NCBI GenBank assembly: GCA_022394755.1
Contig: JAGFCA010000037.1
Location: 1 to 48,135 of the forward strand
DNA: 48,135 nt
DNA from: Candidatus Poribacteria bacterium
GTDB lineage: Bacteria > Poribacteria > WGA-4E > WGA-3G
Direction of reading: 5' to 3'
The notes under the pieces are model-generated. The model searched no databases. It was given only the letters and a program-made list of their open reading frames with translations, and was not told the DNA's origin. Below, piece after piece: positions 33,518 to 41,909 of this stretch. The position numbers were made by a program, and so were the translations under genes. The stretch's first letter is position 1. Every line of letters begins with the position of its first letter.

Positions 33518-34222
33518 TTATTCATGCTTATCATCATGCTCATTCTCGTCATCATGCTCATTCTCGTCATCATGTTCATTCTCGTCATCATGCTCATTCT
33601 CGTCATCATGCTCATTCTCGTCATCATGTTCATTCTCGTCATCATGTTCATTCTCGTCATCATGTTCATTCTCGTCATCATGCTCATCGTCAACATGCAC
33701 ATCGTCATCATGTTCATTCTCGTCATCATGCTCATCGTCATCATGTTCATTCTCGTCATCGTGATCATGTTCATGAGGGGTAGCATCTGCATCTGGTGGT
33801 TGCATATTAATCCAATCCATAATGGTTTTTACCTGCAAATAAGGTAGTGGCGTCCCATTCTTAGGCATATTACCACTTACGATTTCTTCGACAATTATAC
33901 TTGCTTCAGCGTTTCCAGGTACAAATATAGGACCGTGTTCTCCCCCTTCTTTAAAAGTTTCGTATGACGTTAAATCAATACCATGAGCGTTAATTCCTCC
34001 ATCCACATGACATCCAGAAAGGGCACATTTTTCTGTTAGAATCGGCTGTACAGTGTGTTCAAAAGCCATCTTTGCGTCAGTATGTTGTTGATTATCTTGT
34101 TCATCCATAGATGTTGAAAATCCAGGTTCTGATAAGAATTCTATGGATTCTCGGCTACATCCGATAATGCAAAATAGAAATAGAGTGGTTATAATAAGAT
34201 ATTTTTGTGTATTGGCAATCAT
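33518..34222 (-). CDS. Cytochrome-c-like lipoprotein with CX4CH motif and Asp/Glu/His repeat tail
   Basis: This 234-residue protein starts with a lipoprotein signal ending IIGC (Cys22). Residues about 50-145 form a cytochrome-c-like domain: VQPILTEKCALSGCHVDGG gives a CX4CH haem motif instead of CXXCH. NMPKNGTPLP later offers a Met that could be the second axial ligand, and the domain ends VKTIMDWINMQPP. The arrangement resembles planctomycete-type cytochromes. The last 85 or so residues are almost only D, E, H and N, with eight EHDDEN units in a row; such tails can bind metal ions. It is probably a periplasm-facing lipoprotein carrying haem. The ribosome site is AAGGA, and an intrinsic terminator follows. 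Confidence 0.82.
   Translation of the reverse strand: MIANTQKYLIITTLFLFCIIGCSRESIEFLSEPGFSTSMDEQDNQQHTDAKMAFEHTVQPILTEKCALSGCHVDGGINAHGIDLTSYETFKEGGEHGPIFVPGNAEASIIVEEIVSGNMPKNGTPLPYLQVKTIMDWINMQPPDADATPHEHDHDDENEHDDDEHDDENEHDDDVHVDDEHDDENEHDDENEHDDENEHDDENEHDDENEHDDENEHDDENEHDDENEHDDKHE
33524..33772. repeat. In-frame 18-bp tandem repeat coding for EHDDEN units
   Basis: The unit CATCATGYTCATTCTCGT is repeated eight times at about 33532-33679, followed to 33772 by shortened and varied units. The repeat keeps the reading frame, so length changes alter only the acidic/His tail. Differences between units are mostly C/T at one silent position, a sign of recent copy-number change. Confidence 0.85.
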
Positions 34223-34269
34223 TGGTATTCCTTTCTTCTAATTTAGAAGATTGTGGTTATTTTATTGAG

Positions 34270-35616
34270 TTAGTTTCTTCGATAGTATAATCGTATGGGT
34301 GTCCCATTAAAGCCGAAAGTACTACGAAGGTTGTTAATTAAATAGGAAGTATAGGGTGGTCGTACTCTATGTGTATTTCGACCAAAGATTAAAAATGTTG
34401 GTGGTTGTGTTTCAACTTGAGTCATGTATTTCAGTGCCGGCCGTGTTCCCTTCACTCTCGGAGGTGGGTGTGCAATTCGTAGTTCCATCAACAATTCATT
34501 TAAAGCAGGTGTTGGTATGCGTGTACAGTATTCCCTGTGGACTTCAAGTGCTACATCGAGTATTCTTGATACACGTTGTCCTGTTAGTGCTGAGACGAAG
34601 ATTTTTGGCACGTAATCTAATTGTGGCACTTGTCTGGTAATCAGATCAATGTATTCGTCGAATGTCTTGTTATCCTTTTCAATAAGATCCCACTTATTCA
34701 GAACTAAAACAGATGCTTTACCGTTCCGTTCTATGAAACTTGCAATTGTTTTATCTTGTTGTGCCAATTCCTGTGTGATATCTAACACTAATGCGGCGAT
34801 ATCGCTCTGACGAATACTATGTATGGCACTTCGCACAGTTGCGGTTTCTAAATCGTCTTTTATGGATGATTTTCTCCGCATTCCTGCAGTATCCACAAGT
34901 TCAAACGGGACGTTATCGTAAACGAATTGTATATTTACAGCATCTCGTGTTGTACCGGGACGGTTGTCAACAATCATTCGTTCTTCACCGAGAAGCGAAT
35001 TTAGTATTGATGATTTTCCAACATTTGGACGCCCGACGATAGAGATTTTGATAGGTTTCTTAGAATCTTCAACCGGATCAGTTGCTTCAGGTAGTAATTC
35101 CGCTATCATATCTAAGAGTTGTTGTATCCCTAAGTTCTGTACACATGATGTTAAGACTGGGGCTTCTAAACCGAGAGAGAAGAATTCAGCGGTGTCCAAT
35201 TCAATTGATCGACTATCTGCTTTGTTTGCTACAAGGATTATAGGTTTTCCAGCTGCTCGAAGTTTATCGGCAACCATTGTGTCATGTGGCAGAATCCCGT
35301 CTCTTGAGTCTACGACAAAAAGGATAAGAGCCGCTTCTGTTAATGCTTCGTCAACCTGTAGCTGTACATTATCAATAAGCGGGTCTTCTGGGTCAACATC
35401 CATTCCTCCAGTGTCAACAATAGTAAATGGAGTTTTGTTCCATTTTACATGTGCATAGTTTCTATCTCTTGTAACACCGGGTTGATCATTAACAACAGCA
35501 ATTTGTTTTGGATGTTCAGTGCTTGGTCTTGCATCAGCTGCAATGCGATTGAATATTGATGACTTACCTACATTAGGTCTACCGACGATGGCAACTATGG
35601 GAAGTTGATTTTCCAT
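34270..35616 (-). CDS. der: Ribosome-associated GTPase Der (EngA)
   Basis: This 448-residue protein has two consecutive GTPase domains and a C-terminal KH-like domain, the arrangement unique to Der. Domain 1 has GRPNVGKSS at about 12-20, VDTGGMD and NKAD near 121. Domain 2 has a second GRPNVGKSS near 182, DTAGMRRKS and NKWD near 307. The KH-like part contains [18 protein letters not shown] and FLIFGRN, ending [19 protein letters not shown]. It acts in the cytosol in assembly of the large ribosomal subunit. The ribosome site is AGGAGA. The upstream permease gene ends 20 nt before it, so the two may be cotranscribed. Confidence 0.97.
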   Translation of the reverse strand: MENQLPIVAIVGRPNVGKSSIFNRIAADARPSTEHPKQIAVVNDQPGVTRDRNYAHVKWNKTPFTIVDTGGMDVDPEDPLIDNVQLQVDEALTEAALILFVVDSRDGILPHDTMVADKLRAAGKPIILVANKADSRSIELDTAEFFSLGLEAPVLTSCVQNLGIQQLLDMIAELLPEATDPVEDSKKPIKISIVGRPNVGKSSILNSLLGEERMIVDNRPGTTRDAVNIQFVYDNVPFELVDTAGMRRKSSIKDDLETATVRSAIHSIRQSDIAALVLDITQELAQQDKTIASFIERNGKASVLVLNKWDLIEKDNKTFDEYIDLITRQVPQLDYVPKIFVSALTGQRVSRILDVALEVHREYCTRIPTPALNELLMELRIAHPPPRVKGTRPALKYMTQVETQPPTFLIFGRNTHRVRPPYTSYLINNLRSTFGFNGTPIRLYYRRN

Positions 35617-35636
35617 TATGTATCTCCTGTGATATA

Positions 35637-37871
35637 TTACGCATCTGCCTCGGTAATCCCTGATTTTGAAACAGAAACAATAGATTTAATAACAACAATA
35701 ATAGGGATAGCGAGTAGAACTCCCCAGAAACCGAGTATAGATGCTCCCACTATAACGGCAAACATAATCAGTAAAGGATCAACATCAACAGCAGAACTCA
35801 TGACCTTTGGAGAAATAACAGAGTTATCTATCGTTTGAATTCCAAGGATTGCGCCCAATACAAATAATGATCTAACAAGGAAATCGATTCCAGTAAATTC
35901 CCCAGCAGCCAATCCCATCAACATAGCGATTAAGGCAAATCCTCCACCAATGAATGGACCGAATGTTGGGATAGCATTACATAGACCTGCCAATATCCCT
36001 ATGAGAAGAGCGAATGGGACACCTATAATTTGATATACAATACAGGATATGATAGATACAATTACTATTACAGTGAATTGTCCCTTTAGAAATTGTTGCA
36101 TATTATTATCAATTTCCAGGAAATAGGTTCTGATAGTATTCCGATGTTTTTCTGGGATTGTATTAATCAGACTGTTGAAGTAGTGGTCTAAACCTTGGCA
36201 GGCATAGGCAAAGACGATCAGAGCGAGGAAAAAGGTTGCGATAAATCCACCAAACTGGAATGCAATAGAACCCGCCAAACCTGATAACCATTTTATCAAT
36301 GCGCCACCACTGGCAGTCCATCCGGGTATCCTTTCAGTCAAATATGCTTGGAACTCTTTTACAATGGGTTGATCTCTATAGATTAGTATACCAGGTTTTT
36401 TCTTTATAAGTGGTTTCCAAGAAGTGGAGTTGCTGGTTCTATAATGTATAGTATTATCATTGCCAGCATATAATCTTACAGGTGTTGAAGTAAATAGTTG
36501 AATTGACTCTGGGAGACCATTTGAACCATCTGCTGGAATCCATTTAGGTATTTCAATGTTCTTTGTCTCGTATAATCCTTGTATTGTGCCAACGTATAGT
36601 TCAGTTTCCTCTTTATTTGTAGCAACGAGTGTTTGTATCTGTGGTAATTTTCCATCTATAGCATTTAGTATCTCTGTATTGGCTTTTGTCCATGCCATTG
36701 GAAAATCTGATAATTTCCAAAAGATACTATTGGTTTTAATCTTAGAGTCATCCGAATTCTCTAACTGTTGCTGAGTGTTGTCAATACAAGATAGATATAG
36801 AACTCTTTCCATTCTATTTTTTACATATTTCTCTATAGATGTGATACTTGTTATAGATGCATCATCTGCCCCATCTATTTTAATATTCTGCCATTTTTCA
36901 CCTGCATCTTCACTTTTGTATAGTCCTCTTTCGGTACCAATATATATCAATGAAGGATTCCATGATGGGGTGTTAATTGTTTGTATGCGGCGTGTCCCTA
37001 AAGATGTAGTATTAATTTCCGTCCATAACAATTCCTCTGATGGTGCGATTAAGGATTCTTTTATTTTTCCTGTAGCGGCTTTAACAATGTTTTTACTGCA
37101 TCTGTAAACCGATGATGTTGTTGCAGCAAATATGTATTTCTCATTTACAGCAATTGTTTGGATATTCTTTCCAACAAGTTCACCGTTTGTAATGCCCATC
37201 CTTTTTGGTTCAGTTTCTTTTTTCTTAGAATCATTCTGTTTTGTTTTTTCATCCTTAGTGTCCTTATCAATGGGTATAATATAGACCCCATGGTTTGTTC
37301 CAAGGAATAAGGTTTCTGTTCCATTTTCAATATCAGAAGTAATCGTCTTATATGTCTCCCCAACAACAGCAGGTAACAATGCTTCGTGATAGAATTTCTG
37401 TAGTCCCTTTGTCATTTGCCCTAATTGATACCCGACTCCAATGCATGTAAAGATCAACACGCTGGTACAAACAACGATAATCAGAACAGTTGCAATACTA
37501 CGTTGGTAGCTTTTCTTGAATGGAAGTGCTTTCCATAGAAACCTGAAAAGATATGCAAAACCGAAACCCAGAATGAAAGGCATTAGTACACCTAATAACC
37601 GGATAAATAACCAGAGGCATATCATGACGATTTCAAGGTATACGATAAATTTGATACCAACCCATTTATGTATGCGTATTAGCAGAGCAATTAGGCAGAT
37701 AGGGACAAGCGGATGTAATAGCATGATATTATGTCCATCTGCATCAGTATGGTTACCTTTATAGTATGCAAAGGCGATCCATAATGCACCGAGAGCAACA
37801 CTGATTATGGCTAATACAGTCTCACCTGAAATCCAAGGATTCTGTGGGTTTGTGTTGTTTTGGGAATTCAT
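35637..37871 (-). CDS. AI-2E-family permease with large propeller-like insertion
   Basis: This 744-residue protein is about twice the family's usual length. Membrane segments lie near 18-37, 50-66, 73-112 and 126-150. The C-terminal part from about 520 is classical AI-2E transporter: FLALIVFAYACQGLDHYFNS, LKGQFTVIVIVSIISCIVYQ, GVPFALLIGILAGLCNAIPT and GPFIGGGFAL. Between them, about residues 175-505 contain repeated BNR/sortilin-like motifs (LFLGTNHGVYII, YIGTERGLYKSEDAGEKWQN, LYVGTIQGLYETKN), suggesting a beta-propeller outside the membrane. Family members export signals, ions or other small molecules. The fused domain could bind ligand or wall material. No ribosome site is seen before the ATG. 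It lies 20 nt upstream of der. Confidence 0.85.
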   Translation of the reverse strand: MNSQNNTNPQNPWISGETVLAIISVALGALWIAFAYYKGNHTDADGHNIMLLHPLVPICLIALLIRIHKWVGIKFIVYLEIVMICLWLFIRLLGVLMPFILGFGFAYLFRFLWKALPFKKSYQRSIATVLIIVVCTSVLIFTCIGVGYQLGQMTKGLQKFYHEALLPAVVGETYKTITSDIENGTETLFLGTNHGVYIIPIDKDTKDEKTKQNDSKKKETEPKRMGITNGELVGKNIQTIAVNEKYIFAATTSSVYRCSKNIVKAATGKIKESLIAPSEELLWTEINTTSLGTRRIQTINTPSWNPSLIYIGTERGLYKSEDAGEKWQNIKIDGADDASITSITSIEKYVKNRMERVLYLSCIDNTQQQLENSDDSKIKTNSIFWKLSDFPMAWTKANTEILNAIDGKLPQIQTLVATNKEETELYVGTIQGLYETKNIEIPKWIPADGSNGLPESIQLFTSTPVRLYAGNDNTIHYRTSNSTSWKPLIKKKPGILIYRDQPIVKEFQAYLTERIPGWTASGGALIKWLSGLAGSIAFQFGGFIATFFLALIVFAYACQGLDHYFNSLINTIPEKHRNTIRTYFLEIDNNMQQFLKGQFTVIVIVSIISCIVYQIIGVPFALLIGILAGLCNAIPTFGPFIGGGFALIAMLMGLAAGEFTGIDFLVRSLFVLGAILGIQTIDNSVISPKVMSSAVDVDPLLIMFAVIVGASILGFWGVLLAIPIIVVIKSIVSVSKSGITEADA

Positions 37872-37885
37872 TTTGCGTAGATAGA

Positions 37886-37954
37886 TTAATATCTTCCATA
37901 GTATGTTTACAGGTAAAGAAATAATAGAAACATATGTACTATGGAAGATATTAA
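37886..37954. promoter_or_regulatory. 18-bp inverted repeat between symporter and permease genes
   Basis: TTAATATCTTCCATAGTA (37886-37903) is the exact inverse complement of TACTATGGAAGATATTAA (37937-37954), with a 33-nt loop. It lies 15 nt upstream of the permease start. A second small palindrome, GTCACT-TT-AGTGAC, at 37965-37978 is near the symporter stop. It could be an mRNA structure, an operator or a tiny mobile element; no T-run marks it as a simple terminator. Confidence 0.5.
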
Positions 37955-37993
37955 CGGGGTTTTAGTCACTTTAGTGACGTTTCTTTGTATAAA

Positions 37994-39577
37994 CTAAGTA
38001 GCTGGAACCTCTGTGGAATCACCGGATTCATAAGTTTCAATGATACCAGCGCCTACACTGTCGCCCCAAACATTAACAGTTGTACGGAATCTGTCGAGTA
38101 ACCAGTCAATAGATAGAATCAATGCCACACCTTCAATAGGTAGTCCAACTGCATTGAGTACAATAACCATAGTAACAAGTCCTGCTTCAGGTATTCCCGC
38201 AGCACCGATAGCAGCGAGTGTAGCTGTCAGCACAATTATGACCTGTTCTGCAGGTCCCATTGTTATTCCGTATACTTGAGCAATAAACATAACAGCGACT
38301 GCTTCATAAAGTGCAGTACCGTCCATGTTTATAGTTGCGCCTAAAGGAAGGACAAAACTGGCAGTCCTGTTTGAAATTCCATTCTGTTCTTCAACACCTT
38401 GCATAGTTAACGGTAATGTAGCACTGGAACTTGCAGTAGAGAAAGCATTAAGCAATGCAGTTCCCATGCCTTTGACGTATCCGAACGGGTTTCTCCGTCC
38501 TAAAATCATAAGCATGAGTGGCAAGATAACCATACCATGAATCCCGAGACCTAACAAGACGGTTATACTATATTTACCGACTGCAACTAATTCTGGCCAG
38601 AATCCAGCGAACCCATCTGCCTTACCGATTCTACCTGCAATTAAGCCGAATATTCCGATAGGTGCAGTAAACATAATCCAGTGAACAATCTTCATTACAG
38701 CCTCATTGAATCCGTTAAAAATTGCAATAACCGGATGTCCTGCATCTCCTATAGTAGAGAGAGCAGCACCGATGAGTAGTGAGAAGAAGATGAGTGGTAA
38801 GATATCCATGTTCGCCATAGCCTTGAAAACATTGGTTGGGATCATTCCCTGTTTTCCAGTGGCTTTGTTACCTAAGAAAACCTCAATGATAGTAGCGGTC
38901 ATGCTACGATTTTCTTTCCCTTTAACTTTTGAGGCAACGGGTAGTGATATTTTGACCCCTGTACCAGAGTCTCTGAGGGTCATATCAACCAATTGATTAT
39001 CACTGACCATTAGCAACTTACCGCTTTCAGCTACAAGGTATTCTACATCATCAGACAGGAGTTGCCATCCAGTGACATTGATAGTATTACCATCTATTGA
39101 GTTAATATTCCCAATTACATTTTGATCAGTAAGGGTGATGACATACTTATTTGTGTAGTCCCCTGTGACATCTCCGTCAGTTAATGTAACCGTTAGGTTA
39201 TCAGTACCACTTAAGGTATAATTGGAGTTTGTCAGTTCTTCCTCCCCAGATAAACCTGAACCGGGAGAAATAATATTGACAAGAATCATTCCAATGACCA
39301 CCGAGATTCCGGTAGTAGCCATATAATAGAGCACAGTTCGTCCACCGATAGACCCCAAGTTGCGAATATCACCTAAGTTAGTAATACCAACAACCATAGA
39401 GAAAATCACAAGTGGAACGACAATCATTTTTAGTAGCGTAAGGAAGATATCCCCTAATATGTGTGTTCTTTCGGCAAGATCGGGTGCTAATCCACCGATA
39501 AGTGCACCAAGAATGATAGCGATAATTATACCGTAGAGTAAGCCAAGATTTCCCTTCGCATTTCCATTTTCATTCAT
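37994..39577 (-). CDS. Dicarboxylate/amino acid:cation symporter (DAACS/SLC1 family) with inserted domain
   Basis: This 527-residue inner-membrane transporter of the GltP/DctA type starts LLYGIIIAIILGALIGGLAP. It has the family motifs ASSSATLPLTMQGVEEQNG (the serine-rich hairpin), ATINMDGTALYEAVAVMFIA with NMDGT, and AAGIPEAGLVTMVIVLNAVG. It should take up glutamate, aspartate or C4-dicarboxylates with Na+ or H+. Between SPG (about 106) and IPTNVFKAMANMDILPL (about 247) lie some 100 extra residues rich in beta strands (DGDVTGDYTNKYVITLTDQN). They would protrude from an extracytoplasmic loop and are unusual for the family. AAAGGA precedes the ATG. Confidence 0.93.
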   Translation of the reverse strand: MNENGNAKGNLGLLYGIIIAIILGALIGGLAPDLAERTHILGDIFLTLLKMIVVPLVIFSMVVGITNLGDIRNLGSIGGRTVLYYMATTGISVVIGMILVNIISPGSGLSGEEELTNSNYTLSGTDNLTVTLTDGDVTGDYTNKYVITLTDQNVIGNINSIDGNTINVTGWQLLSDDVEYLVAESGKLLMVSDNQLVDMTLRDSGTGVKISLPVASKVKGKENRSMTATIIEVFLGNKATGKQGMIPTNVFKAMANMDILPLIFFSLLIGAALSTIGDAGHPVIAIFNGFNEAVMKIVHWIMFTAPIGIFGLIAGRIGKADGFAGFWPELVAVGKYSITVLLGLGIHGMVILPLMLMILGRRNPFGYVKGMGTALLNAFSTASSSATLPLTMQGVEEQNGISNRTASFVLPLGATINMDGTALYEAVAVMFIAQVYGITMGPAEQVIIVLTATLAAIGAAGIPEAGLVTMVIVLNAVGLPIEGVALILSIDWLLDRFRTTVNVWGDSVGAGIIETYESGDSTEVPAT

Positions 39578-39873
39578 AGTTTGTTCCTTTGGTTGGTGGA
39601 GTTTTATCTCCGATATTAAAGTTTTACAGAAGTGGTGAAGCCATCAATTTATATATATGAAATTGTTGCATGAGCAATATGACAAATTGGAAACTACCTC
39701 GTATGCAGAATGTATTTTGATTTGCATGAGGAACTTTATTCTCCTGTTCACTTGAAGGCAGTCCCAATGACAGCCTATTAAGAGCGGTCAACATTTAAAC
39801 CCCTTATCCGCCCAAGTCCTTAATTTCTAAAGTCAGTTTATGGAATAGTAGTGATTAAACAAACCAGTATACC
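39578..39873. other. Intergenic between aspS and the symporter gene
   Basis: These 296 bp contain no recognisable gene, hairpin or known repeat. Both flanking genes are on the minus strand, so the region probably holds the symporter promoter, but no convincing pair of hexamers was picked out. Confidence 0.5.
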
Positions 39874-41886
39874 TTATTCATCTATATCAACTCGAATAGA
39901 TAATTCCTCAAGTTGTTCTTCAGTTACCGAAGAGGGTGCATGTGTTAGAGGACAAAGTCCTTGTTGCGATTTTGGAAAGGCAATTACCTCGCGGATATTA
40001 TCCTCATTTCTCATAAGCATAACTATACGGTCTAAACCTGGAGCGATTCCTGCGTGTGGTGGCGTTCCATATTCAAGGGCATCAGTAAAATATCCAAATC
40101 TATTCTTGATATCCTCTGGTGTGATATTTAGAATATTGAAGATCTTTTGTTGTATTTCCCATTGATGTATTCTTACACTGCCACTGCATATTTCGGATCC
40201 GTTACATACGAGATCGTAATGTTGGCTCTGAACTTTACCGGGATCTGTGTCTAACAGAGGTAACGTTTCTTCCGTTGCTCCTGTAAAAAGATGGTGGTGT
40301 GGTTCAAATCTGTTCTCTTCTTCATTCCATTCAAATAGTGGATAGTCAACGATCCATAAGAAGTTGTATAGACTCTCATCAATTAAGTTTAGCTTGTGTC
40401 CAAGGTGTAGACGTAGGTTTCCAAGAGCATCTGCTACCACCTTAGGTTTATCTGCGACAAAGAACATGATATCCCCAGTTTTTGCCCCCATCCTTTCCTG
40501 TGCTGTCTCAAGCTGTTCAGGTTTAAAGAATTTTACAATTCCGGATGAGAATCCTTCTGATGTTACTTTGACCCATGCCAATCCTTTTGCTCTATATGTA
40601 GCAACGAAATCAGTTAAGTCGTCAATGTCTTTCCTTGAAAACGATTCACCACCCGGGACAGCAATTCCTTTTACCTGTCCTCCAGAAGCAAGAGTCCGTG
40701 AGAATACCTGAAAATCGCAGTCTTCCATAACATCCGACAGATCAGTTAGTTCCATACCGAAGCGTGTGTCCGGTTTATCATTTCCAAACCGTGCCATAGA
40801 TTCATGGTATGGTAGGCGTAGGAAAGGTGTTTCCACAGGAATTCCGCCAGCATCCTCGAATATCCTCTTCATTAGACCTTCAGTTACCTCAAGCACATCA
40901 TCGACTTCAGCAAATGACATTTCAATGTCAATCTGTGTGAACTCAAGCTGTCTATCTGCGCGTGTGTCTTCATCTCGGAAACATCGTGCGATCTGAAAAT
41001 ATCGGTCAACACCACTCATCATAAGAATCTGTTTGAATTGTTGTGGTGACTGTGGTAGTGCGTAGAATTTTCCAGGATAATATCGACTTGGCACCAGAAC
41101 GTCACGTGCGCCTTCAGGAGTACTATTCATCAAAATCGGAGTTTCGATTTCAAGAAAACCTTGTTCGCTCATATAGTTGCGAGTTGCAAGGGCAGCTTTA
41201 TGCCGCATTTCAAGGGTTTTTTGCATTTCAGGACGACGTAAGTCAATGAACCGATATTTCATTCGGATATCTTCTGCTACTTCAATCTCATCTTCAACTG
41301 GAAATGGCGGAGTCTTGGCAGTATTCAGAATATTCAATGAATCAATAGCGATTTCTATTTCACCCGTTGGTAGATCAGGATTAACTGTCCCTTGAAAAAT
41401 ACTGAGACTATCACCATCAAGGAGAATATCATAAGTTCTATTATTATCTACATCGGTAAGTAGCCAATGTTTATCTGTTTCGCGAACACTTATTTGAATG
41501 TTATCGGCCAACGTATACTTTTTGTCCAAATCGGAAAACAGTGTTTTAAATCCAGCAGATAATCTGTTTGCGTCTGAGAGTTCAGACTTAAATGCTTCGT
41601 CAGCTTTGAACAGATGTTCACCGGGTTCACGTTCGCGGACAGTTCCGCTAACATTGAGTACATACTCACTCCTTACAGAATCAGCGAGTGCGTGTGCATT
41701 TTCATTAATTTGAGGATCGAAAACGATCTGCGTAATCCCCGTTCGGTCTCGTAGATCAATAAAGATCACACCGCCATGGTCACGTCGACGTCTTACCCAA
41801 CCATTGAGTTGAGCAGTATTACCAGCATCAGTTAAGCGTAACTCACCGCAATAGTGAGTACGTTTTAGGGAAGGTCCTTGAGACAT
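39874..41886 (-). CDS. aspS: Aspartyl-tRNA synthetase with an insertion in the anticodon-binding domain
   Basis: This 670-residue class II synthetase of the bacterial type is longer than the usual 590 or so. The OB-fold anticodon domain starts HYCGELRLTDAGNTAQLNGW. The catalytic domain has MRYKRFIDLRRP-like MKYRFIDLRRPEMQK, FLEIETPILMNSTPEGARDV, QSPQQFKQILMMSGVDRYFQ and the CFRDEDTRADRQLEFTQIDI stretch. The bacterial insertion domain follows, and motif 3 is GIAPGLDRIVMLM. About 78 extra residues (about 88-165) interrupt the OB domain between VREREPG and GTVNPDLPTGEIE, which are normally adjacent. Both flanks fit perfectly, so it is an in-frame insertion rather than an error. It lies 23 nt behind the 1098-residue gene and is probably cotranscribed. 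Confidence 0.96.
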   Translation of the reverse strand: MSQGPSLKRTHYCGELRLTDAGNTAQLNGWVRRRRDHGGVIFIDLRDRTGITQIVFDPQINENAHALADSVRSEYVLNVSGTVREREPGEHLFKADEAFKSELSDANRLSAGFKTLFSDLDKKYTLADNIQISVRETDKHWLLTDVDNNRTYDILLDGDSLSIFQGTVNPDLPTGEIEIAIDSLNILNTAKTPPFPVEDEIEVAEDIRMKYRFIDLRRPEMQKTLEMRHKAALATRNYMSEQGFLEIETPILMNSTPEGARDVLVPSRYYPGKFYALPQSPQQFKQILMMSGVDRYFQIARCFRDEDTRADRQLEFTQIDIEMSFAEVDDVLEVTEGLMKRIFEDAGGIPVETPFLRLPYHESMARFGNDKPDTRFGMELTDLSDVMEDCDFQVFSRTLASGGQVKGIAVPGGESFSRKDIDDLTDFVATYRAKGLAWVKVTSEGFSSGIVKFFKPEQLETAQERMGAKTGDIMFFVADKPKVVADALGNLRLHLGHKLNLIDESLYNFLWIVDYPLFEWNEEENRFEPHHHLFTGATEETLPLLDTDPGKVQSQHYDLVCNGSEICSGSVRIHQWEIQQKIFNILNITPEDIKNRFGYFTDALEYGTPPHAGIAPGLDRIVMLMRNEDNIREVIAFPKSQQGLCPLTHAPSSVTEEQLEELSIRVDIDE

Positions 41887-41909
41887 AATTGGTCTATGTT
41901 CTCCTCCTA

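Noticed and set aside
33493..33847. Plus-strand and minus-strand frames made of HHAHSR or MNMMTR repeats
   Set aside because: They are other-frame readings of the 18-bp repeat in the cytochrome-like lipoprotein gene.
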